Shown: in pieces, positions 16,397 through 24,137 of the stretch
Numbering within the stretch: position 1 is the first letter of the stretch
Layout: every line of letters begins with the position of its first letter
Assembly: GCA_009693865.1 (NCBI GenBank)
Contig: SHWL01000018.1
Coordinates: forward strand, 1 to 42,582
DNA length: 42,582 bases
Reading direction: 5' to 3'
Source of the DNA: Acetobacteraceae bacterium
Lineage (GTDB): Bacteria > Pseudomonadota > Alphaproteobacteria > Acetobacterales > Acetobacteraceae
The notes under the pieces: model-generated
What the model saw: only the letters and a program-made list of their open reading frames with translations
The model's database searches: none
Told to the model about the DNA's origin: nothing
Program-made: the position numbers and the translations under genes

Positions 16397-16437
16397 GCTG
16401 CTTTCCTCGCGGTTGAGGCCGCCCAACGGATCGGAGC

Positions 16438-16662
16438 TCAGACGAACAGAATGATGAAGGCGATCACCAGCGCGTAAAGCGCGACCGCTTCCGTCAGCGC
16501 GAACCCGAGAATGGCGAGGCCGAAGACGCGGTCACGCGCGGCCGGGTTACGGGCAACGCCGGAGATCAGCGCGGCGAAGATATTGCCGATACCCACGCCC
16601 ACGCCAGCCAGCGCGATGATCGCGATACCCGCGCCGATGGCTTTCGCGGAAGCAAGATCCAT
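16438..16662 (-). CDS. atpE: ATP synthase F0 subunit c
   Basis: A 74-residue proteolipid of two membrane helices joined by the polar loop [10 protein letters not shown], which touches the F1 central stalk. The first helix carries the glycine-rich VGVGIGN packing motif; the proton-carrying carboxylate is Glu58 in FALTEAVAL. No Na+-binding Gln or Ser pattern is seen, so protons are the likely ion. The c-ring transmits proton movement into rotation. Confidence 0.97.
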   Translation of the reverse strand: MDLASAKAIGAGIAIIALAGVGVGIGNIFAALISGVARNPAARDRVFGLAILGFALTEAVALYALVIAFIILFV

Positions 16663-16740
16663 GGTGTCAGTTCCTTTCGTTACGTCCAGTTTGGCCGGGA
16701 GGGCTCGCGCCTCCGGGTCAGTTCAGGAATGGTGAAAAAA

Positions 16741-17499
16741 TCAGTGCAGATGCACCGCGTCGTGAAGGTAGATGCAGGTCAGGATGGCGAACACGTAGGC
16801 CTGCAACGAAGCGACCAGAATCTCGAAGCCGATCAGGATGACGTTAACGCCAAGCGACAATCCCGCCGGCAACAGAAAAATCCCTCCGGCCGTGCCAAGC
16901 ATCACCACGAAGGCGCCAAACACTTCCAGCATCACGTGGCCCGCCATCATGTTGGCGAACAGACGTACCGCCAACGAGATGATGCGCGACAGATATGAAA
17001 TCACCTCGATCAGCACCATCAGCGGCGTCAGTACCACCGGAATGCCCTTCGGCACGAAATAGCTGAAGAAGTGCAACCCGTGCTCCCTCAGCGCGACAAA
17101 GGTGACCAGGCAAAAGACGAAAAGCGACAGAGCCAGCGTGACGGCGATATGGCTGGTGAACGTGAAGAACAGCGGGAACACGCCCATCAGGTTCCCGAAC
17201 AGAATGAAAAAGAACAGCGTGAAGACGAAGGGAAAGAATTTTTTGCCCTCATGCCCGATCTGCTCGACGCAAAGGGTCATCACGGTCTCGTAAGCCATTT
17301 CAGCGGCCGATTGCAGGCGGCCCGGGATCATCGCGCGCGGGCTCATGCCAACCCACATCAGCAGCAGCGTCAACGCACTGGCCACGACCATCATCACGTT
17401 GGCCTGGCTGATATGGAGCGTCTCGCCGAAATGGCCGAACACCGGTTCCAGTTTGAACTGGCTCAGCGCGTCAATGCCGCTGTGTCCTTCCGCCGCCAC
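16741..17499 (-). CDS. atpB: ATP synthase F0 subunit a
   Basis: Subunit a, about 252 residues, the stator that holds the two proton half-channels against the c-ring. The essential Arg is in ISLAVRLFANMMAGH and further conserved positions in GFEILVASLQAYVFAILTCIYL are present; five to six membrane helices are visible. A frame to 17550 overlaps atpI, so the GTG at 17499 (VAAEGHSGIDALSQFKLEP), six bases past the atpI stop, is the likely start. Translation is probably coupled to atpI. Confidence 0.94.
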   Translation of the reverse strand: MAAEGHSGIDALSQFKLEPVFGHFGETLHISQANVMMVVASALTLLLMWVGMSPRAMIPGRLQSAAEMAYETVMTLCVEQIGHEGKKFFPFVFTLFFFILFGNLMGVFPLFFTFTSHIAVTLALSLFVFCLVTFVALREHGLHFFSYFVPKGIPVVLTPLMVLIEVISYLSRIISLAVRLFANMMAGHVMLEVFGAFVVMLGTAGGIFLLPAGLSLGVNVILIGFEILVASLQAYVFAILTCIYLHDAVHLH

Positions 17500-17504
17500 T
17501 CCGC

Positions 17505-17822
17505 TTACCCCTGTCCTGACTTCGGCGCGAACACGCGCCACACATTCCAAACGCCCGCCGCGCCACCGACAGGGACGAAAACCGCGGTCAGAATGGGTTT
17601 GGTGCCAAACAGCCAGTCGAGCCCGTAGCCTATGGCGACCGCCACGACCAGAGCCGCCACCAGTTCGATCCCCACCCGCAGGCCGATCCCCGTGAGGGAC
17701 GTTTCGACGCCGTTGGGGTCGAACCCCTTTGGCTTCGATGGGGCGTCAAGCCCTCGTCTGCTTCGGGCGGCTTTCAGTCGCTCCTCAAAGGAGCCATCCG
17801 GGCCGCCCGGTTTCTGTCGCAT
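17505..17822 (-). CDS. atpI: AtpI/AtpZ family F0 assembly or accessory protein
   Basis: A 105-residue small membrane protein of the AtpZ/AtpI family, first gene of the F0 cluster. A charged N-terminal part with FEERLKAARSRRGLD is followed by two membrane helices (GIELVAALVVAVAIGYGLDW and ILTAVFVPVGGAAGVWNVWR). Members help c-ring assembly or Mg2+/Ca2+ handling for ATP synthase. The ATG at 17822 has a GGGAG site upstream; an in-frame extension to 17990 runs into the kdgK gene and lacks family similarity. Confidence 0.9.
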   Translation of the reverse strand: MRQKPGGPDGSFEERLKAARSRRGLDAPSKPKGFDPNGVETSLTGIGLRVGIELVAALVVAVAIGYGLDWLFGTKPILTAVFVPVGGAAGVWNVWRVFAPKSGQG

Positions 17823-17859
17823 TTTCGCTCCCGGCCCTGTCTTGCCCGTAAGCGGGGGC

Positions 17860-17888
17860 TTGCTACAGGCCGTCATATAGGGAGTCAA
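17860..17888 (-). promoter_or_regulatory. candidate promoter of the F0 cluster
   Basis: On the minus strand, TTGACT (17888-17883) is a good -35 match; 17 bases later TAGCAA (17865-17860) is a poor -10 match, and TATATG lies closer. It is the only promoter-like sequence in the 100 bases between kdgK and atpI. Confidence 0.2.
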
Positions 17889-17922
17889 GAACGCCCCGGA
17901 CGATCTTTGCAGGCTGAAAGCC

Positions 17923-18870
17923 CTATGGCGGGAAGCCTTCCATCGCTGCTCTGACCTGGTCTGGCGAGGGGATCGGGGCCACTGCGCCATAGCCCGCGCA
18001 TTTCAGCGCGGCGGCCACGGCGGCGTACCTCGCCGCGGTCCCCGGGTCGTCACCGGCGAGGATCCGCGCCAGGAACGATCCGCGGAACGTATCGCCCGCG
18101 CCGGTCGGGTCGACGGCCTGAACGGGGTAGGGCGGGATTTTCACCCGGGCGCCCGCGGTGGCGAGATACGCGCCCGCCTCGCCCATTTTCAGAACGACGA
18201 CGGCCGGGCCCAGTTTCAGGTAGTAATCCAGCATCGCGTCGGGATCGGTCATGCCGGTCAACGTTTGGACATCCTCGATCCCCGGGAGCGCATAATCGAC
18301 CGCTTCCATCGCCGCGCGCATCACGGCCGCCGCGCGGGCGGGCGGCCACAGGCGCGGGCGGTAATTGGTGTCGTACGCCACCTTCACGCCCTGGCGGCGC
18401 GCCGCGTCGATCGCGGCCAGGGTCGCGTCGCAGGCGATCGTCGAAATTCCCTGGCTGATGCCGGAAAGATACAGCATTCGGGCATGGCCGATCGCCTCGA
18501 CCGGCACGTCCTCGGGTCCGAACATGGCGGCGGCTGAGTTGGCGCGGTGATGCAGAAAGTGATGGCCTTCCCGATCGTGGGTCACGAAATACACCTCGGT
18601 CAGGTAACGGTCCGCGCGGATCACCGTGCTCGTATCGATCCCCTCGCGCGTCCATAACGCCATGAAACTGTCGCCCGGCATGTCGCGGCCCAGACCGGCG
18701 ATCATGCCCACTTTGATCCCGTCGGGCGCGCCATGCCGCGCCGCCGCAACCGCGGCGTTGGAGGTGTCGCCGCCGTGACCTTCCAGATAATGCCGGGAAC
18801 CATTGGGCTGGAGAGGCAACTGGTTGAACTCCAGCATCGGCTCGCCCATGCACAATAGATCGACGGTCAT
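17923..18870 (-). CDS. kdgK: 2-dehydro-3-deoxygluconokinase (PfkB family)
   Basis: A 315-residue ribokinase/PfkB sugar kinase. The N-terminus LLCMGEPMLEFNQ and GGDTSNAAVAAAR are PfkB signature 1 region elements, AYDTNYRPRLW is typical of KDG kinases, and the C-terminal DPTGAGDTFRGSF holds the anion hole and catalytic Asp. It should phosphorylate 2-keto-3-deoxygluconate to KDPG, the substrate of the aldolase encoded just upstream. The ATG overlaps the eda stop by four bases (ATGA), so the two are cotranscribed. Confidence 0.92.
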   Translation of the reverse strand: MTVDLLCMGEPMLEFNQLPLQPNGSRHYLEGHGGDTSNAAVAAARHGAPDGIKVGMIAGLGRDMPGDSFMALWTREGIDTSTVIRADRYLTEVYFVTHDREGHHFLHHRANSAAAMFGPEDVPVEAIGHARMLYLSGISQGISTIACDATLAAIDAARRQGVKVAYDTNYRPRLWPPARAAAVMRAAMEAVDYALPGIEDVQTLTGMTDPDAMLDYYLKLGPAVVVLKMGEAGAYLATAGARVKIPPYPVQAVDPTGAGDTFRGSFLARILAGDDPGTAARYAAVAAALKCAGYGAVAPIPSPDQVRAAMEGFPP

Positions 18871-19496
18871 GCGCCTGATTGCCCGAGCACCGCGCGCGCG
18901 GCGGCCTGGATCGCGTCGCGGTCGCCGGCCGCGATCCGGCGTTCGTCCACCAGCGCGCCGCCCATCCCGACGAACGCCGCGCCGGCGTCCAGGTAGGCGG
19001 CGAAATTCGCCAGCTCCACGCCGCCGGTCGGACAGAAGGCGACACCCGGAAACACGCTGGCCAAGGCTTTGATGTGTCCCGGCCCGCCGACGGAAGACGC
19101 GGGAAAGATCTTGACCACATCGGCGCCCGCGGCGAGGGCGGCGCGGACCTCAGTCGGGGTCACCGCGCCCAGCATGAGGACGGCGCCGGCGTCCTGGCAG
19201 GGCGCGGCGAGTGAGGGGTCGATCCAGGGCGCGACGATGAACTTTGCTCCCACGTCCAGGCACGCTGTGGCTGTCGCGGCGTCCGGGACAGTTCCCGCGC
19301 CGACGATCAAAGCCGGATCGCGGGCGAGCGCGCGGATCAATCCAGTTGCCTCCGGAACGGTCATGGTGATTTCGAAGATGCGAAGCCCGGCGTCGCGTAA
19401 CCACGCCACAGCGGTCGCGGCCGCCTGGATCGACCGCGTCCGGACAACCGGGATCACCCGGGCGTTCCGGAATATCTCCAACAACTCGTGCGGCAT
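18867..19496 (-). CDS. eda: 2-dehydro-3-deoxyphosphogluconate aldolase (KDPG aldolase)
   Basis: A class I aldolase of about 209 residues that splits KDPG into pyruvate and glyceraldehyde 3-phosphate. The Schiff-base lysine is in DVVKIFPAS, the catalytic Glu in FEITMTVPEA, and the phosphate site in CPTGGV. ARVIPVVR is the usual first strand. The ATG at 19496 (MPHELLEIF) is preferred; a TTG at 19523 would add nine residues. Together with kdgK it forms a two-gene Entner-Doudoroff branch for 2-keto-3-deoxygluconate. KDPGal activity (dgoA-like) cannot be excluded. Confidence 0.92.
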   Translation of the reverse strand: MPHELLEIFRNARVIPVVRTRSIQAAATAVAWLRDAGLRIFEITMTVPEATGLIRALARDPALIVGAGTVPDAATATACLDVGAKFIVAPWIDPSLAAPCQDAGAVLMLGAVTPTEVRAALAAGADVVKIFPASSVGGPGHIKALASVFPGVAFCPTGGVELANFAAYLDAGAAFVGMGGALVDERRIAAGDRDAIQAAARAVLGQSGA

Positions 19497-19556
19497 GAGG
19501 CGGTTCCCCCGCCCGGCAGCCAACAGAAACGGCGTGGATCGCGCAAGAGGCGCAGC

Positions 19557-19901
19557 TCAGAGTTTCTTGGTCAGAGTGTCACCGGCCCATGCTTCCAGCT
19601 TCAAGGCTTCTCTCCGCAAAGCATGGACGCTTGTATCGAGGTGCCCCAGGCTGTCGTTGTAGCCGTGGAGGCTGGCGCCAAGCCGCCGCGTCCCGGTCAG
19701 GAGATCGCTCAGGGCGGATTTCCAGGCCGCGAGTACGGCCTGTTGCGCAATGAGCGCGTCGTTGAGGTCGGCCAACGCGCGATCGAGCCTGATGTCCGAC
19801 TGGTCCGGTTCGCCCATTGCTTCGCCGGGGTGGGCCGGTGGCCCGGGCGTGGCCACGCGGGCGGGGAACTGGATAATTTCGGCCGTCGCGAATTCGGGCA
19901 T
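19557..19901 (-). CDS. hypothetical protein, helical, 114 residues
   Basis: Not recognised. After a proline-rich N-terminus with the EIIQFPAR motif, residues 36-114 look fully helical with heptad-like leucine and alanine spacing (LDRALADLNDALIAQQAVLA), suggesting a coiled coil; no membrane segment or signal peptide. The ATG at 19901 has a good ribosome binding site (AGGAG, six bases upstream), which supports it as a real gene. It lies 60 bases upstream of eda on the same strand, and may be transcribed with it. A possible promoter (TTCACA/TATTAA, spacing 15) lies at 19933-19959 on the minus strand. Confidence 0.65.
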   Translation of the reverse strand: MPEFATAEIIQFPARVATPGPPAHPGEAMGEPDQSDIRLDRALADLNDALIAQQAVLAAWKSALSDLLTGTRRLGASLHGYNDSLGHLDTSVHALRREALKLEAWAGDTLTKKL

Positions 19902-20137
19902 TCCGATCTCCTGGGCGGGACTTCAATGAAGGTTAATAAAGCATGAAGAGACATGTGAAATCCATAACATTCTGGGAATGCAATGGTATGCCGAAAGGGC
20001 GGAGCGCGGTTTTCATCCGATATCCGGCCGGAAAAAGCGCGCGGCATGGCGGTGACCACGGGCCAGGCTGTCTGCTCGCGGACGCTATGATAAGACACTC
20101 TCATGCCCCAACCTGACGGCGCCCAGGCCGACCCCAG

Positions 20138-21436
20138 ATGAACATCGGCCTCGAAATCGTCATCATCCTGCTGCTGATCGTCGTGAACGGGTTGTTCGCG
20201 ATGAGCGAACTCGCGTTGGTGTCGGTCCGCCGTGCCCGCCTGGCCGTGCTGGAAAAGAAATCGCACCCCGGCGCCACCGCGGCGCGAGCGCTGTCGGACG
20301 ATCCGCACCGGTTCCTGCCGACGGTTCAGGTGGGCATCACTCTCGTCAGTGTGCTGACGGGTGTGTTCGGCGGCGCCAGTGTCGCGGGTCACCTGAAGGA
20401 TTGGCTCGAAACCATCCCCTGGGCGGCGCGGTTCGCCGACTCGCTGTCGCTCGGTCTTGTCGTCATCGTTACGACCTATCTGACCCTGGTCCTTGGCGAA
20501 CTGGTGCCGAAACAGCTGGCGTTGCGCCAGCCCGAGGTCATCTCCGCCTGGGTTGCCCGCCCGTTGACCTGGTTCATCCGGATCGTGGGCCCGGCGACAT
20601 GGCTGTTGAGCCTGTCGTCCGGTGTCATCCTGCGTTTGTTCGGCCTGCATCGCGCGCCAGACAGGACCGTGACGGAGGAGGAACTCAAAGCCCTGCTGGT
20701 TGAGGGCGCCCAGGTAGGGGCGGTGGAACCGGAAGAGCGGGACATGATCGAGCGGGTGTTGCGCCTGGCCGACAAGCCGGTGCGCGCGATCATGACGCCG
20801 CGGACGGAGCTGGCCTGGATCGACCGGACCGATCCGCCGAAGGACATCGCGCTGGCGTTGAAGGCGGCGCCGCACTCGCGGATCGTTGTGTGCGAGGGCT
20901 CGATCGATAACGTCGTCGGCATCGTGCAGGCGAAGGATTTGCTGGACCGGATTCTCGGCGGTGGCGACTTGTCGATCGGGGCGGCGTTGCGTCAGCCGAT
21001 CGTGGTGCCGGATACCGTCACTGCGCTCGACGCGTTGGAACGCCTCAAGGCGGACCCTCTGGGACTGGCTTTGGTGCTGGATGAGTATGGTAGTTTCGAG
21101 GGTGTCGTCACGATCGCGGATATGTTGGAGGCGATCGTGGGCGATCCCGCGGACACGAAACCCCAGCCGGCCGCTCCGGGCGAAGAGGGCGAAACCAGCC
21201 TGGTCATGGATGGCCTGATGCCCGTCGATGAGGCGAAAGCTCGCCTGGCTTTGCCCGATTTGCCGGGAGAGGGCACCTACCACACGCTTGGCGGACTGTT
21301 GTTGGCCCTGCTGCGGCGGGTGCCTCGGCAGGGTGACCGGATCGTGTTCGCGGGGTGGCGGTTCGAGGTGTTGGCGATGGACGACCGGCGCGTGGACAAG
21401 GTGCTGGCGCGGCCGGAGCCGGTGGCGGAGGGGTGA
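20138..21436 (+). CDS. CorC/HlyC (CNNM-type) family membrane protein with CBS domains
   Basis: A 432-residue protein with the DUF21/CNNM transmembrane domain (residues 1 to about 175, including NGLFAMSELALVSVRRARLA and LGELVPKQLAL), a CBS domain pair (about 195-325; RAIMTPRTELAWID, VVGIVQAKDLLDR, FEGVVTIADMLEAIVGD) and a C-terminal CorC_HlyC domain (about 340-425). Such proteins are linked to Mg2+ or Co2+ export and sometimes labelled hemolysin-like, a name that is misleading here. The ATG at 20138 starts right at the first helix. Confidence 0.93.
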   Translation: MNIGLEIVIILLLIVVNGLFAMSELALVSVRRARLAVLEKKSHPGATAARALSDDPHRFLPTVQVGITLVSVLTGVFGGASVAGHLKDWLETIPWAARFADSLSLGLVVIVTTYLTLVLGELVPKQLALRQPEVISAWVARPLTWFIRIVGPATWLLSLSSGVILRLFGLHRAPDRTVTEEELKALLVEGAQVGAVEPEERDMIERVLRLADKPVRAIMTPRTELAWIDRTDPPKDIALALKAAPHSRIVVCEGSIDNVVGIVQAKDLLDRILGGGDLSIGAALRQPIVVPDTVTALDALERLKADPLGLALVLDEYGSFEGVVTIADMLEAIVGDPADTKPQPAAPGEEGETSLVMDGLMPVDEAKARLALPDLPGEGTYHTLGGLLLALLRRVPRQGDRIVFAGWRFEVLAMDDRRVDKVLARPEPVAEG

Positions 21437-21509
21437 GCGTTTGGGTTGGCCGCGCGCACGCCGGTCAGGTTCCTCTGCCGGTCAACGCGTCGTTGCCTCT
21501 CTTGCTGAG

Positions 21510-21544
21510 GATCGAATGAGCCACATATTGTGGTTCATTCGATC
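21510..21544. promoter_or_regulatory. 35-base near-perfect palindrome before the orphan antitoxin gene
   Basis: Left arm 21510-21525 and right arm 21529-21544 are 16-base inverted repeats with one mismatch (G against A in register) and a TAT spacer, centred on CCACATATTGTGG. It ends 11 bases before the ATG at 21556 and overlaps the expected promoter or leader. With no T-run, an operator for the encoded antitoxin-type DNA-binding protein is more likely than a terminator. Confidence 0.6.
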
Positions 21545-21555
21545 GGAGTCCTTCG

Positions 21556-21996
21556 ATGTACCCGCTTGAGGTCCGCAAGGTCATGGCCGTGTTGGGCGGG
21601 GTGAGGACGGTCGGTAGCTCGCCGAACACCCCGGTCGAACGCGCCGCCGCGATCGCCCAGGGATTGCCAGGTGCCGTCGTGCCATCGCTGGCGATCAATG
21701 CGCCGCCGAATCGACCCGACGCGCGTCGGCGTGTCGCGGCTCTTGTTACTTCGACAGCTAGCTTGAAGCGGTGGGCCCGTCTGTCGCCCGCCGCGAGCGA
21801 ACGGGCCGAACATCTGGCTCGGATTGTCGCACTGGCTGTTCAGGCACTGGGTGACGCGGATGATGCGCGAGAGTGGCTCAACGCGCCCCATCCCCTGCTT
21901 GGGTCCGCCCGTCCAACCGATGTTTCCGCGACGGATCTGGGTGCCCGTCAGGTTGAGCGGATTCCGCACAACATCGAGTACGGCCTGCCGGTCTGA
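21556..21996 (+). CDS. orphan MbcA/ParS/Xre-type antitoxin (DUF2384-like)
   Basis: A 146-residue protein whose C-terminal half matches the antitoxin toxin-binding (DUF2384) pattern: RAEHLARIVALAVQALGDAD, then AREWLNAPHPLLGSARPTDV and DLGARQVERIPHNIEYG. The N-terminal half is probably the Xre-like DNA-binding part. The usual partner is a RES-domain NAD-degrading toxin encoded next to it, but only 144 bases separate it from the glycosyltransferase gene and no RES gene is present on either side. The ATG at 21556 follows CGGAG. It may be an orphan regulator or the survivor of a toxin loss. Confidence 0.8.
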   Translation: MYPLEVRKVMAVLGGVRTVGSSPNTPVERAAAIAQGLPGAVVPSLAINAPPNRPDARRRVAALVTSTASLKRWARLSPAASERAEHLARIVALAVQALGDADDAREWLNAPHPLLGSARPTDVSATDLGARQVERIPHNIEYGLPV

Positions 21997-22021
21997 CCGC
22001 GATTGCCCGTGCGCTCGGATT

Positions 22022-22048
22022 TGTCCCTCCGGCAAGCCGGGAGTGACA
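22022..22048. repeat. imperfect REP-like hairpin
   Basis: TGTCCCTCCGGC (22022-22033) pairs with GCCGGGAGTGACA (22036-22048) around an AA loop, with one mismatch and one bulge. It starts 25 bases after the antitoxin stop and could serve as a terminator, although no T-run follows. Its CTCCGGC core resembles the palindrome at 7943-7975. Confidence 0.5.
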
Positions 22049-22140
22049 TCGCAAATTCAATTCCCATCCAATATTAACACCTTGTTCATTCTCCCCCGGT
22101 AACCTCGGACGCGTTCTCAGCCCGTGTCCTCGAGGAAGCC

Positions 22141-23061
22141 ATGCGCATCGGCATCGTCACCCCCGCGTTCAATGTCGCGCCCTACATCGGTGACGCGATC
22201 CGCTCGGTTCTGGCGCAAACGCATCACGATTGGACGATGACGATCGTCGATGACGGGTCCACCGATCCCACCGCCGCCGTAGCCGCGCGTTTCGCCGATC
22301 CCCGCCTTCACCTCATTCGCCAACGGAACGCGGGCGTATCCGTCGCGCGCAATCGAGGATTGGCGGCGAACAGGGCGGATGCGGTGCTGTTCCTCGATGG
22401 TGACGACTGGCTGAGCCCGAACGCGTTGGCCACGTTGGCGGCGGCGCTGCGCGCCAGCCCGAATGCGATCGCCGCTGTTGGTCCTTATGCCCGAGTGCCG
22501 GGGCCATCGCGGGTGCGCCGTCCAGCCTCCGGCGATCTGCTGGAAAGCCTGCTGGTCCGCAATCTGTTCGCCAATGGCGGCCACGTACTGATCCATCGGA
22601 ATGCCGTGGATGCCACCGGCACCTTTCATCCAGGTCTGCGGTATGGCGAGGATTGGGAATACTGGACCCGCCTCGCGCGGCTGGGCGGATTTACCGCCGC
22701 CGCCTCGCCCACACCGCTGTTGTTCGTTCGCGAACGTCCTGACGGCGCTTACCGGAGCATGGCGGCTCGGCCGGCCTCATTCGCACCCTGCATGGAGGCG
22801 ATATTCAACTTACCCTCTCTGAAAGCACGTTTGAGCCCGGCGGTCCTCGCTCGCCTGCGCAGGCGTGCTGAGGCCGAAAACGATTGGATTGTTGGGCGCG
22901 AGCTGATCCGTCAGGGGAAGCAAGAGGAGGGCATGGCGTTCCTGCGCCGCTCTGTCAGAGCTGCCCCGAGTTTCAGGCGTTTGGCCTTTCTCGCCGCCGG
23001 GTCGCTGCTCGTCGCGAGAATTGGACCATTCCGTCGTTACCCTGTGCCCCGAACAGTCTGA
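22141..23061 (+). CDS. family 2 glycosyltransferase
   Basis: A 306-residue GT-A fold glycosyltransferase. The N-terminus IGIVTPAFNVAPYIGDAIRS, the nucleotide-binding VDDGSTD, the NAGVSVARNRGL segment and the metal-binding FLDGDDWLS (DxD-type) are all in their normal order, with GEDWEYWTRLA as the likely catalytic-base region. There is no membrane segment, so it acts at the cytoplasmic face. The acceptor is unknown; a part in the same surface polysaccharide as the genes at 6620-11713 is possible but they are 10 kb away. GAGGAAG precedes the ATG at a good distance. Confidence 0.93.
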   Translation: MRIGIVTPAFNVAPYIGDAIRSVLAQTHHDWTMTIVDDGSTDPTAAVAARFADPRLHLIRQRNAGVSVARNRGLAANRADAVLFLDGDDWLSPNALATLAAALRASPNAIAAVGPYARVPGPSRVRRPASGDLLESLLVRNLFANGGHVLIHRNAVDATGTFHPGLRYGEDWEYWTRLARLGGFTAAASPTPLLFVRERPDGAYRSMAARPASFAPCMEAIFNLPSLKARLSPAVLARLRRRAEAENDWIVGRELIRQGKQEEGMAFLRRSVRAAPSFRRLAFLAAGSLLVARIGPFRRYPVPRTV

Positions 23062-23276
23062 ATTCCGTCAGCCGAAGATCCGTCCCACTTCGGATCACCA
23101 TTGTGGACCGGCGGCCATTTTCGCGTCCGACTCTAAAATGGGAATCGTTGGCGCGATCCAAAAATCATTTGCCAGGATTGTATATTTGTCCCATTTTGTG
23201 AGGCGACCGACCGGTCCCTGAAAACAATCACGCCAAGGCTGTCCCCAGAGGCCAGGCGAAACATCGGAGAGGGAAG

Positions 23277-24137
23277 ATGAGCATCCTCACCCAGGCCCGT
23301 CCCGCGCGGGCCGCAGCCGCATCGCTGTTGGCCGTTACCTTGTGTTTGAGCTTGCCAGGCTGCCAGTCGCCGATGGGTCCCGGCGCGTCTTTGGCGGTGG
23401 ATACCAGCGACCCTTGCACCAACGAACGCTCGGCCTTCGCCGGTTCCAAGACCTATTTCCAGGATAAGCTCGCAACCGGCGCGCTCACCGGTGCCGCGAT
23501 TGGGGCCGCCAGCGGCATTGCGTTTGGGCTGATCCATGGCCGGGTGGACGCCGGAACCGTGGTGGCGGCAACCGTGATCGGCGGCGTCGCGGGTGCGGGA
23601 ACCGCGTATTACAACACGTTGGCCGAACGCGCGCGCGACCAGGAGGAACTCGCGAGCGCCATGAACCAGGATCTGGCTCGTGAAACGCAGGAAATCGACC
23701 GCACCACGGCGACCTTCGCGCGGCTGCGGGCCTGCCGGTTCGGTCAGGCGCAGTTCGTGAAGAACCAGGTGCGAAGCCGAGCGCTCGACCGTCCCACCGG
23801 ACTGGCGCGGATCGCTTTCCATCGTGATCGTTTCGACCAGGAAATCCGCATCGCGCGCGAGTTCGGTCTGTCGATGGCCCGCCGCGGGGAGCAATTCCAG
23901 CAAGCCGCCAACGACCTGCGGACCCGGCCACCGGCCGCGAGACCGGGTGTGGTGGCGACGCGCGCCTCGCCGGCCCGCGTTGCTTCGGTCAATCGCGCCG
24001 CGTCGGTGTCGGTGCCAGAAAAACGCGCCAGCTTCGACCGGACCGTCGCCTCGGCGGAAAGCAGCGGCAAGACGGCGTTTAATCTCGACAGCAACACCAG
24101 TCTCTCCTGGCTGAGCGTCGCCGGGTTCGATGCGTAA
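23277..24137 (+). CDS. glycine-zipper lipoprotein paired with the caspase-like gene
   Basis: A 286-residue secreted lipoprotein: a signal peptide ends in the lipobox LSLPGC (Cys near residue 29). Two glycine-rich hydrophobic stretches follow (TGALTGAAIGAASGIAFGLI and VIGGVAGAGTAYY, about residues 67-107), a glycine zipper of the kind that inserts in or packs against membranes. The rest is helical and charged, with an unstructured Ala/Arg/Pro-rich part near 220-250. The family is not named further. A strong ribosome binding site (GAGAGGGA) precedes the ATG. Its last eight bases overlap the next gene, whose start lies inside it, so the two products are almost certainly made together. Confidence 0.8.
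   Translation: MSILTQARPARAAAASLLAVTLCLSLPGCQSPMGPGASLAVDTSDPCTNERSAFAGSKTYFQDKLATGALTGAAIGAASGIAFGLIHGRVDAGTVVAATVIGGVAGAGTAYYNTLAERARDQEELASAMNQDLARETQEIDRTTATFARLRACRFGQAQFVKNQVRSRALDRPTGLARIAFHRDRFDQEIRIAREFGLSMARRGEQFQQAANDLRTRPPAARPGVVATRASPARVASVNRAASVSVPEKRASFDRTVASAESSGKTAFNLDSNTSLSWLSVAGFDA

Noticed and set aside
19709-21283. A 524-codon minus frame opposite the CorC/HlyC gene
   Set aside because: Antisense to a gene with clear DUF21, CBS and CorC domains; composition is that of a shadow frame.
23072-23096. Two mutually exclusive hairpins (CCGAAG/CTTCGG and GATCCG/CGGATC) after the GT2 gene as an attenuator
   Set aside because: Six-base stems are expected by chance in such DNA and there is no leader peptide or T-run.
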